Assembly (NCBI RefSeq): GCF_028464225.1
Contig: NZ_JAQPCN010000001.1
Coordinates: forward strand, 62,001 to 126,000
DNA from: Zeaxanthinibacter sp. PT1
GTDB taxonomy: Bacteria; Bacteroidota; Bacteroidia; Flavobacteriales; Flavobacteriaceae
Direction of reading: 5' to 3'
DNA: 64,000 bases
Numbering within the stretch: position 1 is the stretch's first letter; every line of letters begins with the position of its first letter. This document shows, in pieces, positions 53,342 to 62,606 of this stretch. Made by a program: the position numbers and the translations under genes. Under the pieces are notes generated by a model. It saw only the letters and a list, made by a program, of their open reading frames with translations. It had not been told where the DNA came from and made no database searches.

Positions 53342-53389
53342 TCAAAATTATTGGCTATCTTAGCGGCCATACATAAAAAACTATCGTAC

Positions 53390-54136
53390 ATGAAAATTCT
53401 GGTTTGCATCAGCAACGTACCCGATACAACTTCCAAGATCAATTTTACGGAAGGCGACACCAAATTTGATACTTCCGGCATACAGTTCGTTATTAACCCC
53501 AACGATGAATTTGGCCTTACCCGTGCCATGTGGTTTAAAGAAAAGCAAGGCGCTACCGTGCATGTGGCCAGCGTAGGCGAAGCCAGTACAGAGCCGACCA
53601 TCAGGAAAGCCCTGGCTATCGGTGCTGATGAGGCGATCCGGGTTGACGCCGCACCTACTGATGGGTTCTTTGTAGCCCGGCAGTTGGCGGATATCGTAAA
53701 AAAAGGAGAATATGACCTGGTGATCGCAGGACGTGAGTCTATTGATTACAACGGCGGAATGGTGCCCGGGATCATGGCTGCCCTGCTCGACATGAATTTC
53801 GTGAACACCTGCATTAACCTGGAAGTAGATGGCAACAACGCCACGGCTGTCCGGGAGATAGACGGGGGTAAAGAAAAGGTAAGCACCAGCCTGCCACTGA
53901 TCATCGGGGGGCAAAAAGGCCTGGTTGAGGAAAGTGACCTGAGGATCCCGAACATGAGAGGTATAATGATGGCCCGGCAGAAAAAGCTGAACGTGGTTGA
54001 TCCTGTAGATGCCACAGCAGCCACCGAGGAAGTCCGTTTTGAGAAACCTGCTCCCAAGGGAGAAGTAAAACTGGTAGACGCGGACAATGTCGGCGAACTG
54101 GTAGAACTGCTGCACAACGAAGCCAAAGTAATCTAA
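53390..54136 (+). CDS. etfB: Electron transfer flavoprotein beta subunit
   Basis: EtfB with EtfA accepts electrons from acyl-CoA dehydrogenases. The 248-residue protein starts MKILVCISNVPDTTSKI and has the nucleotide-binding motif LVIAGRESIDYNGG and the LPLIIGGQKGLVEESDLRIPNMRGIMMARQKK region. The ATG at 53390 was chosen over one 13 codons upstream, because homologues begin with MKIL. It is 47 bases before etfA. Confidence 0.95.
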   Translation: MKILVCISNVPDTTSKINFTEGDTKFDTSGIQFVINPNDEFGLTRAMWFKEKQGATVHVASVGEASTEPTIRKALAIGADEAIRVDAAPTDGFFVARQLADIVKKGEYDLVIAGRESIDYNGGMVPGIMAALLDMNFVNTCINLEVDGNNATAVREIDGGKEKVSTSLPLIIGGQKGLVEESDLRIPNMRGIMMARQKKLNVVDPVDATAATEEVRFEKPAPKGEVKLVDADNVGELVELLHNEAKVI

Positions 54137-54183
54137 AAATATACCGGGCCTATAGGGGCCGGCTTAAAACACTACAATACATT

Positions 54184-55152
54184 ATGTCTATACTGGTCTA
54201 TACCGAATCTGAACAAGGTAAATTCAAGAAACACGCTCTCGAGGCTGCTTCCTACGCTTATGCCGTAGCACAGCAACTGGGCACTACCGTCACCGCTATT
54301 TCTTTTAATAACGAAGAGAATGATGTACTGGGGACCTACGGGGTCAGCAAGGTACTAAAGGTGAGCGATGATAATTTAAAGACGTTTAACGCCAAGGCTT
54401 ACGCCCAGGCTGTATCCCAGGCTGCTTCTAAAGAAGATTCCAGGGTCATTGTCCTGAGTTCAAGCACGGATTCTAAGTACATGGCAGGTCTGTTGGCGGG
54501 AATGCTGAAAGCCAGCTATGCCCCTAACGTGGTCGCTACACCGGAAAGCACTGACCCAATCGTAGTCAAGAGAACCGCATTCAGTAACAAGGGATTTGCC
54601 CTTACCAAACTAGAGGCAGACACAAGCATTATCGGCGTTTCTAATAACGCCTTCGGACTTAAGGAGAACCCTACCGATGCTACTGTAGAGGTATTTAACC
54701 CTGAATTAAAAGATGGCGCCTTTGGTGTTAAGTCTGTAGAAGTAGATAAAGTGGTCGGGAAAGCCACTATTGCTGATGCCGAGATCGTCGTATCTGCGGG
54801 ACGAGGAATGAAAGGACCGGAAAACTGGGGAATGATCGAAGAATTGGCCGATGTACTGGGGGCTGCCACGGCCTGTTCCAAGCCGGTTTCTGACCTGGGA
54901 TGGAGACCACACGGTGAGCACGTTGGACAGACCGGGAAGCCGGTTGCCAGCAACCTCTATATTGCCATAGGAATTTCCGGGGCTATCCAGCACCTGGCCG
55001 GGGTCAGTGCTTCTAAAACCAAAGTAGTGATCAATAATGATCCCGAAGCTCCTTTCTTTAAGGCTGCGGACTACGGTATCGTCGGAGATGCCTTTGAAGT
55101 AGTACCTAAACTCATCGAAAAATTAAAGGAATTTAAAGCACAAAACGCTTAA
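54184..55152 (+). CDS. etfA: Electron transfer flavoprotein alpha subunit
   Basis: The 322-residue subunit holds the FAD domain in its second half: SAGRGMKGPENWGMIEELA, SKPVSDLGWRPHGEHVGQTG and IAIGISGAIQHLAG are diagnostic. It pairs with EtfB encoded just upstream and feeds the respiratory chain from beta-oxidation. Both are probably controlled through the 26-bp palindrome. Confidence 0.96.
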   Translation: MSILVYTESEQGKFKKHALEAASYAYAVAQQLGTTVTAISFNNEENDVLGTYGVSKVLKVSDDNLKTFNAKAYAQAVSQAASKEDSRVIVLSSSTDSKYMAGLLAGMLKASYAPNVVATPESTDPIVVKRTAFSNKGFALTKLEADTSIIGVSNNAFGLKENPTDATVEVFNPELKDGAFGVKSVEVDKVVGKATIADAEIVVSAGRGMKGPENWGMIEELADVLGAATACSKPVSDLGWRPHGEHVGQTGKPVASNLYIAIGISGAIQHLAGVSASKTKVVINNDPEAPFFKAADYGIVGDAFEVVPKLIEKLKEFKAQNA

Positions 55153-55183
55153 TTTTTGTTAATTTGTGCCCCTTAAGGGACTG

Positions 55184-55210
55184 CAAACTTCCGGGCTTCC
55201 CGGAAGTTTG
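55184..55210. other. Perfect 12-bp hairpin between etfA and the bifunctional nuclease
   Basis: CAAACTTCCGGG (55184-55195) pairs fully with CCCGGAAGTTTG (55199-55210) around loop CTT. There is no T run on the plus strand. It could stop RNA polymerase weakly, protect the etf mRNA from 3' decay, or act in the 5' leader of the next gene. Confidence 0.6.
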
Positions 55211-55232
55211 ACGCAGCCCCAATGTTGTATTG

Positions 55233-55871
55233 ATGGATATGAGTTTAGTAAGGTTAAAAATAAAGGGGATCTCCTACAGCCAGACACAGAACGGGGCATA
55301 TGCCCTAATCCTGAATGAAGTGGAGGGTGATCGAAAGCTGCCAATTGTCATTGGTGCGTTTGAAGCACAGTCTATCGCGATTGCGTTGGAGAAGGAGATC
55401 AAACCTCCCCGCCCCCTTACCCACGACCTATTTAAGAATTTTGCAGATCGTTTTGATATCGTGGTAAAGCAGGTCATCATCCATAAGCTTGTTGACGGGG
55501 TGTTTTACAGCAGCATCATCTGTGAAAGGGATAAGATCGAAGAGATCATCGATGCGCGGACCAGCGACGCCATCGCCCTGGCATTGCGATTCAACGCTCC
55601 CATTTTTACTTATAAGACCATCCTGGATAAAGCAGGTATTTTCCTGAAATTTTCTTCCAAGGATAAAGAAAAGGAAGAAGGAGACGACAGTATTGTCGTA
55701 GATGAAATCCTGCAGGAAGGGGAAACGGTCGAAATTGATTCGGCCTCCTCAGCCCCATATAAAGAAATGTCCCTGGAAGAATTACACCGGGAACTGGATA
55801 AGGCCGTAGCCGGGGAAGACTACGAAAAAGCGGCCAAACTTCGCGACGAAATTTCCAAACGCAAGCGATAA
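55233..55871 (+). CDS. Bifunctional nuclease family protein with UVR motif
   Basis: The 212-residue protein has the BFN/DUF151 domain at about 1-150 (GISYSQTQNGAYALILNE, LPIVIGAFEAQSIAIALE, IDARTSDAIALALR) and a UvrB/UvrC interaction motif at the C terminus (EELHRELDKAVAGEDYEKAA). Plant members degrade nucleic acids; bacterial function is not known. The first ATG here gives MDMSLVRLKI; starting at MSLVRLKI two codons later is also possible. Confidence 0.88.
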   Translation: MDMSLVRLKIKGISYSQTQNGAYALILNEVEGDRKLPIVIGAFEAQSIAIALEKEIKPPRPLTHDLFKNFADRFDIVVKQVIIHKLVDGVFYSSIICERDKIEEIIDARTSDAIALALRFNAPIFTYKTILDKAGIFLKFSSKDKEKEEGDDSIVVDEILQEGETVEIDSASSAPYKEMSLEELHRELDKAVAGEDYEKAAKLRDEISKRKR

Positions 55872-55885
55872 TTAGCACCTACTCT

Positions 55886-57349
55886 ATGAATCCAAGGGCC
55901 TGGCTTACACTGTTATTCTTTGTCTTTTTGTTACCCATCTGCGCCCAGGACACCTTGGTGCAGGATGCACTCCCACAAGCCACGGACAGTATTACTGTCT
56001 TGCAGGATGAAGGCACCAAGATCTCTGCCGCCGTACCCAACCAGGGCTTTACCGTGGAGTCCCTCGGTCGTGGAATGTTAGGTATGCTGGCTCTTATCGG
56101 CCTGGCGTTTATTTTCAGTGCCAACCGAAGGGCGGTCAACTGGAAGACCGTCGGGATAGGACTGGGAATACAGTTATTACTGGCTATAGGTGTATTAAAA
56201 GTCTATTACGTTCAATTACTGTTCAGCAGTATAGGGCAGTTCTTTGTCAATATACTGGATTACACCCTGGTGGGAAGTGAATTCCTGCTCGGGAACCTGC
56301 TGGATGTGGATAACCCCAGTATAGGGTACATTTTTGCCTTCCAGATCCTGCCTACCATCATCTTCTTCTCTGCGCTGACCTCGGTCTTATTTTACCTCGG
56401 TGTGGTACAGAAAATTGTTAAGGCCCTGGCATGGATGCTCACCAAATCACTGGGCATCAGCGGAGCTGAGAGCCTTTCTGTTGCCGGGAACATTTTCCTT
56501 GGACAGACAGAATCACCACTGCTGATCAAGGCTTACCTGGAAAAAATGAACAAGTCAGAGATCATGCTGGTCATGATCGGGGGAATGGCCACCGTAGCCG
56601 GGGGTGTGCTCGCGGCATATATTGGTTTCCTTGGAGGTACCGACGAAAACCTGCGGCTGGAATTTGCTCGCCACCTGTTAGCGGCATCCGTAATGGCAGC
56701 ACCCGGTGCTATTATTGTTTCCAAAATCCTATACCCACAGACCGAACCCATAGATACAGACATACACGTATCCGATGAAAAAATAGGCTCCAACTTCCTG
56801 GATGCCATAGCCAACGGAACTACCGAGGGACTTAAACTGGCTGTAAACGTCGGTGCAATGCTCTTAGTTTTTGTTGCCTTTATAGCCATGATCAACGGCA
56901 TACTGGGCTGGGTTGGAGATGTAACCGCACTGAATGGCTGGATTGCCAGCAACTCCTCCTTTGAACAGCTTTCCCTGGAGGCCATCCTCGGGGTGATCTT
57001 TTCACCGCTGATGTGGCTGATCGGGGTACATACCGAAGATATTATGCTGATGGGGCAACTGTTGGGAATCAAATTAGCCGCGAGCGAATTTATCGGCTAC
57101 ATCCAATTGGCCTCTTTAAAAGACGTGAGCTCGGGGACCCATTTTACCTACAGCAAATCGATCATTATGGCTACGTATATGCTTTGCGGCTTTGCCAATT
57201 TTGCTTCTATAGGGATACAGATCGGGGGGATAGGTTCCCTGGCCCCGGGTAAAAGGAAGTTGCTGTCCGAATTCGGAATGCGTGCCGTATTGGGCGGTAC
57301 CCTGGCATCACTTCTATCCGCAACTATCGCAGGGATGATACTTGGATAA
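55886..57349 (+). CDS. Concentrative nucleoside transporter (NupC/CNT family)
   Basis: The 487-residue inner-membrane protein imports nucleosides with a cation gradient. The core is CNT: AGAESLSVAGNIFLGQTESPL, FGMGG-like MIGGMATVAGGVLAAYI, and GVHTEDIMLMGQLLGIKLAASEF. Before the core is an 80-residue N-terminal stretch with a cleavable-looking signal (MNPRAWLTLLFFVFLLPICAQ) as often seen in Bacteroidota. It follows the BFN gene by 14 bases and precedes thyA, pointing to nucleotide salvage. Confidence 0.93.
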   Translation: MNPRAWLTLLFFVFLLPICAQDTLVQDALPQATDSITVLQDEGTKISAAVPNQGFTVESLGRGMLGMLALIGLAFIFSANRRAVNWKTVGIGLGIQLLLAIGVLKVYYVQLLFSSIGQFFVNILDYTLVGSEFLLGNLLDVDNPSIGYIFAFQILPTIIFFSALTSVLFYLGVVQKIVKALAWMLTKSLGISGAESLSVAGNIFLGQTESPLLIKAYLEKMNKSEIMLVMIGGMATVAGGVLAAYIGFLGGTDENLRLEFARHLLAASVMAAPGAIIVSKILYPQTEPIDTDIHVSDEKIGSNFLDAIANGTTEGLKLAVNVGAMLLVFVAFIAMINGILGWVGDVTALNGWIASNSSFEQLSLEAILGVIFSPLMWLIGVHTEDIMLMGQLLGIKLAASEFIGYIQLASLKDVSSGTHFTYSKSIIMATYMLCGFANFASIGIQIGGIGSLAPGKRKLLSEFGMRAVLGGTLASLLSATIAGMILG

Positions 57350-57501
57350 GCCACTATACTGGCTACCTCTTACTCGTTAATAATTATTGATAACTAGCCC
57401 CGGCTATTTATCCCAAAAGGCTTTGCTATTCCTTATTTTTAGCCCCGTTAGCCCGGCTTCCTATGCCGGCAAACCTGAACATCACTAATACCCGTTATCC
57501 T

Positions 57502-58326
57502 ATGAAAGCATACCACGACCTACTGAAGCACGTACTGGAACATGGAAGTTTTAAACAAGACCGGACGGGTACGGGCACCCTCAGCGTCTTTGGATACCAG
57601 ATGCGGTTTAAGCTCGATGAGGGCTTTCCCATGGTGACCACCAAGAAACTCCACCTGAAGTCGATCATCCACGAATTACTTTGGTTCCTGAAAGGAGATA
57701 CCAATATCAGCTACCTGCAGGAGAACGGGGTGCGCATCTGGAACGAATGGGCCGATGAGAACGGGGACCTTGGCCCGGTATATGGCGCCCAATGGCGCAA
57801 CTGGAACGGGGACGGAATAGACCAGATCAAAAACCTGGTCCATACGCTGAAGACTAACCCGGACAGCAGGCGGATGATGGTATCGGCCTGGAATCCCGGG
57901 GTGTTGCCGGATACCTCCGTATCCTTTGCAGAAAACGTGGCTGACGGTAAGGCCGCCCTCCCGCCCTGCCATGCTTTTTTCCAGGTATATGTCTCTGATG
58001 GCCGGTTATCCTGCCAGCTCTACCAGCGCAGTGCTGATATTTTCCTGGGCGTTCCTTTCAATATCGCCTCTTACGCTTTGCTTACGTTGATGCTGGCCCA
58101 GGTCTGCGACCTGGAACCGGGGGATTTTATCCATACATTCGGGGATGCCCATATTTACAGCAATCACCTGGAACAGATCAAATTACAACTGAGCAGGGAT
58201 CCACGCCCATTACCTAAAATGGTGTTGAACCCGGAGGTCAAGGATATTTTCAATTTTAAATTTGAGGACTTCAGCCTGCAGGATTACGACCCACACCCGG
58301 CCATCAAAGGGAAGGTTGCCGTTTAG
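57502..58326 (+). CDS. thyA: Thymidylate synthase
   Basis: ThyA methylates dUMP with methylenetetrahydrofolate. The catalytic Cys lies in [13 protein letters not shown], with [11 protein letters not shown] near the N terminus, [19 protein letters not shown] and [13 protein letters not shown] later. Starting at [15 protein letters not shown] gives 274 residues. The folA gene, which regenerates the folate, is 4 kb downstream on the same strand. Confidence 0.97.
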   Translation: MKAYHDLLKHVLEHGSFKQDRTGTGTLSVFGYQMRFKLDEGFPMVTTKKLHLKSIIHELLWFLKGDTNISYLQENGVRIWNEWADENGDLGPVYGAQWRNWNGDGIDQIKNLVHTLKTNPDSRRMMVSAWNPGVLPDTSVSFAENVADGKAALPPCHAFFQVYVSDGRLSCQLYQRSADIFLGVPFNIASYALLTLMLAQVCDLEPGDFIHTFGDAHIYSNHLEQIKLQLSRDPRPLPKMVLNPEVKDIFNFKFEDFSLQDYDPHPAIKGKVAV

Positions 58327-58398
58327 CGTTCAACTATGAATTTATAGAGCGCCAAGTGAACATCAGAAAATTCTTAACTTTAAGAAGATTCAGAAGTT

Positions 58399-59562
58399 AT
58401 GCTTGCAACCGACACCTTATTAAGCTTTTTCCAAGAAACCCGGAAGCATTCCGAAGCGCTTTGTGCTCCCCTGGAGACCGAAGATTACGTGGTGCAACCC
58501 ATAGAGGATGTCTCGCCTCCTAAGTGGCACCTGGGACATACCACCTGGTTTTTTGAAGAATTCATTCTTAAGAAATTCGCCCAAGGCTACACCGAATTTG
58601 ACCCTGATTTTTCTTTTGTTTTCAACTCCTATTACGAGAGTATGGGGAAAAGGGTGGTCCGCGCCAACCGCGGCAATTTAAGTCGCCCTTCCGTAAAGAA
58701 GATCTATGCATACCGGGAACATGTGACCCGGGCCATCAGCGAACTCTTGGAACAGGAGACATTCCAGCCGGAACTTAACGGACTGATGGAGATCGGCATC
58801 CACCACGAAAAGCAGCACCAGGAATTACTGTTGACGGATATTAAATACATCCTGGGTAATAACCCCCTTCTGCCCGCCTATGCCACCTTCCCGATGGAAA
58901 ACGAGGCTGAGACCCACCAACAGGACTGGATAGCCATAGATGAAGGAATTTACGAGATAGGGCACCAGGGAGATGACTTCTGTTATGACAACGAACTCGG
59001 CCGGCACAAGGTGTACCTTCACTCTTATGAGATCTCTAATAAATTAGTGACCAACGGGGAGTACCTGGAATTTATGGCTGCCGGCGGCTATAAAGACTTC
59101 AGTCAATGGCATGCCGAAGGATGGGACTGGGTGAATACAGAACAAGTGAATTGCCCCCAGTACTGGCACCGGGTAGACGGGCAATGGCATTCCTACACTA
59201 TGGAAGGCTTAAAACGGGTTAAGCCAGATGCTCCTCTGACCCACATCTCCTATTATGAGGCCTTTGCCTTTGCACAGTGGAAAGGCTGCAGGCTGCCGAC
59301 GGAGTTTGAATGGGAAGCCGGACAGCAGTATTTTCCATGGGGCAAGCGCTGGGAATGGACAGAAAGCGCCTACCTCCCTTACCCGGGTTATAAAAAGGCC
59401 GAAGGAGCACTGGGTGAGTATAACGGAAAATTCATGGTTAGCCAAAAGGTGCTTCGGGGTGCATCCGTGGCGACCCCTGAGCAACACAGCAGGCATACCT
59501 ATCGGAATTTCTTCCACCCAAAATTGCGGTGGCAGTATACGGGGCTACGGCTTGCGCGATAA
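58399..59562 (+). CDS. egtB: Ergothioneine synthesis iron enzyme EgtB
   Basis: EgtB adds a thiol donor to trimethylhistidine using oxygen. The N-terminal DinB-like part has the three probable iron ligands His47 (HLGHTTWFFEEF) and His136 and His140 (HEKQH); the C-terminal part is a formylglycine-generating-enzyme-like fold (NKLVTNGEYLEFM, CRLPTEFEWE, VLRGASVATP). At 387 residues it is shorter than the mycobacterial form. Without EgtA or EgtC nearby, it may use cysteine rather than gamma-glutamylcysteine. It is 16 bases before egtD. Confidence 0.92.
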   Translation: MLATDTLLSFFQETRKHSEALCAPLETEDYVVQPIEDVSPPKWHLGHTTWFFEEFILKKFAQGYTEFDPDFSFVFNSYYESMGKRVVRANRGNLSRPSVKKIYAYREHVTRAISELLEQETFQPELNGLMEIGIHHEKQHQELLLTDIKYILGNNPLLPAYATFPMENEAETHQQDWIAIDEGIYEIGHQGDDFCYDNELGRHKVYLHSYEISNKLVTNGEYLEFMAAGGYKDFSQWHAEGWDWVNTEQVNCPQYWHRVDGQWHSYTMEGLKRVKPDAPLTHISYYEAFAFAQWKGCRLPTEFEWEAGQQYFPWGKRWEWTESAYLPYPGYKKAEGALGEYNGKFMVSQKVLRGASVATPEQHSRHTYRNFFHPKLRWQYTGLRLAR

Positions 59563-59578
59563 CATTATAGAGAACAGA

Positions 59579-60547
59579 ATGCAACAACATACCATATCTA
59601 AACTGAAGACGGCATTTGAAAAAGATGTCTATAAAGGGCTGACGGATTACCCTAAGCACATCTCCTCCAAATATTTTTACGATAAGGCAGGGGACCAATT
59701 ATTCCAGGATATCATGGAAATGCCGGAATATTACCTGACCCGATGTGAATTCCGCTTGCTGGAGACCAACGCCCAGGATATCTGCCGACAATTCTCACAG
59801 CAAGGGAAACCCTTTAACCTTATAGAGCTGGGAGCGGGAGACGGGAAGAAAACAAAAATATTACTGAAAGAATTACTGCAACAGCAGGCTGATTTCCAAT
59901 ACCTACCCATCGATATCAGCGGCAACGTACTGGGGCAATTGCAGACCTCTGTCAGGAACGAATTACCAGCCGTGGATATACAGCCCATGGAAGGGACCTA
60001 TTTTGAGGTACTGGAAAAACTGCAAGAAGTAAAGAACCGGAAGGTGATCCTTTTCCTAGGCTCCAATATCGGGAACCTGCTTCATTCCAGGGCCATCGAG
60101 TTTTTAAAAGGGATCAGGAGGCTGATAGGGCCGGAAGACCTGTTATTTATCGGCTTTGACCAGAAGAAGGATCCACAGACCATACTGGATGCCTACAACG
60201 ACCCCACCGGGATCACGGAAGCTTTTAACAAGAACATCCTGGTTCGTATGAACCGGGAATTAGACGGTAATTTTAACCCAGACAATTTTAAGCATTGGGA
60301 GGCCTATGACCCGGAAACGGGAACAGCCAGGAGTTTCCTGGTCTCAAAAATTAAGCAATCCGTCTATCTGGAAAAAATAGACCTGCGTATCACTTTTGAC
60401 GCCTGGGAAAGCATACATACAGAGATCTCCCAGAAATACGATCACCGTACGGTTGAATGGCTGGCCGACGAAGCGGGTTTGGCAACCGGGCAGGTGTTCG
60501 AGGATCCCGAGGGTTGCTATAAAAATTATATTTTCAGGAAGAAATAG
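59579..60547 (+). CDS. egtD: L-histidine N-alpha-methyltransferase EgtD
   Basis: EgtD trimethylates histidine with SAM to give hercynine, the substrate of EgtB. The 322-residue protein has PKHISSKYFYDKAGDQLFQDI, the SAM loop LIELGAGDGKKT and LFLGSNIGNLL of the family. The frame is open upstream within egtB, but the ATG at 59579 gives the family length and the natural N terminus. Confidence 0.95.
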   Translation: MQQHTISKLKTAFEKDVYKGLTDYPKHISSKYFYDKAGDQLFQDIMEMPEYYLTRCEFRLLETNAQDICRQFSQQGKPFNLIELGAGDGKKTKILLKELLQQQADFQYLPIDISGNVLGQLQTSVRNELPAVDIQPMEGTYFEVLEKLQEVKNRKVILFLGSNIGNLLHSRAIEFLKGIRRLIGPEDLLFIGFDQKKDPQTILDAYNDPTGITEAFNKNILVRMNRELDGNFNPDNFKHWEAYDPETGTARSFLVSKIKQSVYLEKIDLRITFDAWESIHTEISQKYDHRTVEWLADEAGLATGQVFEDPEGCYKNYIFRKK

Positions 60548-60556
60548 GGCACAAAA

Positions 60557-60578
60557 AAACGGGGAAATTACCCCGTTT
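60557..60578. terminator. Terminator between convergent egtD and CBM48 genes
   Basis: AAACGGGG and CCCCGTTT form an 8-bp stem around AAATTA. The minus-strand reading ends in seven T, the plus-strand reading in TTTACTTTTT, so it can serve both genes. Confidence 0.85.
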
Positions 60579-60602
60579 ACTTTTTGTTTCTCAGTAGTTG
60601 AA

Positions 60603-60899
60603 CTATAGTTCCAGGACCCCGTTTTCTGTACCCGCGAAATCGTTCCATTGGTAACGGTCTGCCTCTCCATCATTCACATAAGCACCGTCTACCAGGTACT
60701 TAAATTCATAGGTGTTGTCTTTAGGAAGATCAAAGGTTCCTTTAAACTTGCCGTTCTTCAATTTCTTCAATGCACTCCCCTTAGGGTTCCAGTTATTGAA
60801 ATCTCCAACTACTGCCACTTTAGAAGCGTCTTCCGCGGGCAGGGTAAATGTCACTTTACAAACCGGTTTTGTCTTAAGGTATTGTTTTGTAATAGCCAT
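60603..60899 (-). CDS. Free-standing CBM48 (isoamylase early-set) domain protein
   Basis: The 98-residue protein is a single glycogen-binding-like beta sandwich: VCKVTFTLPAEDASKVAVVGDFNNWNP, then FDLPKDNTYEFKYLVDG and a late WNDF. The same fold occurs in isoamylases and AMPK beta. No catalytic domain is attached, so it may bind carbohydrate or act as a regulatory subunit; the role is unknown. Confidence 0.88.
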   Translation of the reverse strand: MAITKQYLKTKPVCKVTFTLPAEDASKVAVVGDFNNWNPKGSALKKLKNGKFKGTFDLPKDNTYEFKYLVDGAYVNDGEADRYQWNDFAGTENGVLEL

Positions 60900-61065
60900 G
60901 ATATATATTATTTATTGATATAGGTTGTTTTCAAATTGCAGAGCAAATGAAGACATAAAACTCTTAATACACAATTGGTTAACAGAGAATTATCAATTTA
61001 ATAAATTTTGATGAGCAATGAAAATGCCTTCTCAAAATTTGAGCAGGTATTTCAGGATTTGACAA

Positions 61066-62148
61066 TTATTTATCGTAGCGATCAATAAGGTCTGCTATGT
61101 TTTCTATATCCTGTTTATTATTATAAGCATGAAAGGCCAGACGAATGCCGCCACCCCGTTGTGAACACATCACGTCATTGGCAAGCAGGAACTCGTACAG
61201 CCCAGCATCCCCGTTAATATTGAAAATAGTGCTGTGCCGGGAACGCGATAACAACTGCTGCGATAGCAGTCCGCGTGCTCCGAATACCTCTTTTGCCATC
61301 AGGGACAGTTCATTGTTGTGAGCCTCTATGGATGGCATGCCCAACTGCAGTAAAAATTGCAATGAGAAGTTAAGGCTTCCAAAACAGAGACTATCCAGGT
61401 GTCCTGGTTCAAATTGCCTTGAAAATGGGATTTCATCCTTCCTGTCCAGGTTGGCTCCGGAAGCGTTAAAACCGGTTACTTTAGGATGGATACCCTGGCT
61501 GATCTTTTCATTCAACAGTAGGAAACCATTCCCGGTGCCCCCGAGCATCCATTTATAGCCACTTGCCCCCAGTACATCGATACCGCTGCTGCTGAAATCC
61601 AAACTAAAGGCCCCACAGAATTGGGTGCCGTCGGCAATGATCAGCAGCTCCGGGTATTTTTTCTTTAAGCTGCTGATAAAATCCATATCGATCATCAGTC
61701 CGTCCAGCCATTGCACCAGGCTCAGAGCCAGGATATCGGTCTTCTCTTCAGCGAGCAATGCCTTGATCCGGTCTTCCAGGTCTGCTGCCCGTTTAACGTA
61801 AGTAATTGCAAATCCGCGTTTCTCAAAAGGCCAGTTTACGGATGGATAATCATCCTCGATGAGCAAAACCCGATTTTTATTATCTATCCCTTCGAGCAAA
61901 AAGTTGAGCCCGATAGAGAAATTAGGAAGCAGGGCCACCCAGTGCGGGTCACAATTAAAGAATTTCGCTATGGTCTGCCGGGTCTCGGAGATGATGGAAA
62001 GGCTATCGATCTTCATCCGTCCACCCCCAACCAAATAATCCAGGTCATGATCCTGCCGCCACTCCTGTAAGCCTTCAGACATCAGCCCAAAGGCCGCGGT
62101 GTTTGCATAGATATATTGTTGCAGTACGGGAAAGTGCTTTCGTATCAT
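61066..62148 (-). CDS. Class V aminotransferase-like PLP enzyme
   Basis: The 360-residue enzyme has the fold-type I class V pattern, with PLP lysine in GASGYKWMLGG, the Asp in IIADGTQFCGAF and DYPSVNW near the substrate site. Relatives include cysteine desulfurases and EgtE-type C-S lyases. Since egtB and egtD are close, an EgtE role is possible, but the gene lies on the opposite strand and is separated by the CBM48 gene, so this is a guess. Confidence 0.78.
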   Translation of the reverse strand: MIRKHFPVLQQYIYANTAAFGLMSEGLQEWRQDHDLDYLVGGGRMKIDSLSIISETRQTIAKFFNCDPHWVALLPNFSIGLNFLLEGIDNKNRVLLIEDDYPSVNWPFEKRGFAITYVKRAADLEDRIKALLAEEKTDILALSLVQWLDGLMIDMDFISSLKKKYPELLIIADGTQFCGAFSLDFSSSGIDVLGASGYKWMLGGTGNGFLLLNEKISQGIHPKVTGFNASGANLDRKDEIPFSRQFEPGHLDSLCFGSLNFSLQFLLQLGMPSIEAHNNELSLMAKEVFGARGLLSQQLLSRSRHSTIFNINGDAGLYEFLLANDVMCSQRGGGIRLAFHAYNNKQDIENIADLIDRYDK

Positions 62149-62219
62149 GTATAAGGGAAATTAGGGCGCAAGGCTGAGTTGGATTATCTTTATCTTTGCT
62201 ATTAAATATAGGGATAAGC

Positions 62220-62606
62220 ATGTTCAACAAAAATAAAAAGGAAGCAGAAATAGCGCAGGAACAGCACGAGCAGCTGGAGTACGCCCAACACCGGGTGCGA
62301 CAGAAGAAACGTCTATACCGGCATTTTGTGTTATTCCTTGTGGGCAGTGTTTTCCTGGTGCTGATCAATAAAATCCTGAAGTACGGGGAAGCATATGATT
62401 GGTTTATCTGGGCCATCACCTTCTGGGCCTTCCTTTTTATCGTGCACCTGGTCAATGTCTTTGTTACGAATAAATTCATGGGCCGCGATTGGGAAAGAAA
62501 GCAGCGGGAGACCCTTGTCCGGAAACAGCGGGAGAAGCTGGCACGTATGCAGAAAGAAATAGAGACCGATTTCCCGGAATCACAAGTAAATAAAAGAATA
62601 GAATAG
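62220..62606 (+). CDS. 2TM-domain membrane protein
   Basis: The 128-residue protein has a charged helical N terminus, two membrane segments (about 42-58 and 67-85; HFVLFLVGSVFLVLINKIL and FIWAITFWAFLFIVHLVNVF) and a charged C-terminal helix. This is the 2TM family common in Bacteroidota, sometimes attached to LytTR regulators; its function is unknown. A TATCTTTG box lies at 62191-62198. The stop codon overlaps the start of folA. Confidence 0.8.
   Translation: MFNKNKKEAEIAQEQHEQLEYAQHRVRQKKRLYRHFVLFLVGSVFLVLINKILKYGEAYDWFIWAITFWAFLFIVHLVNVFVTNKFMGRDWERKQRETLVRKQREKLARMQKEIETDFPESQVNKRIE

Noticed and set aside
53381-54115. 244-codon minus-strand ORF
   Set aside because: It is the antisense of etfB, which has clear family motifs.
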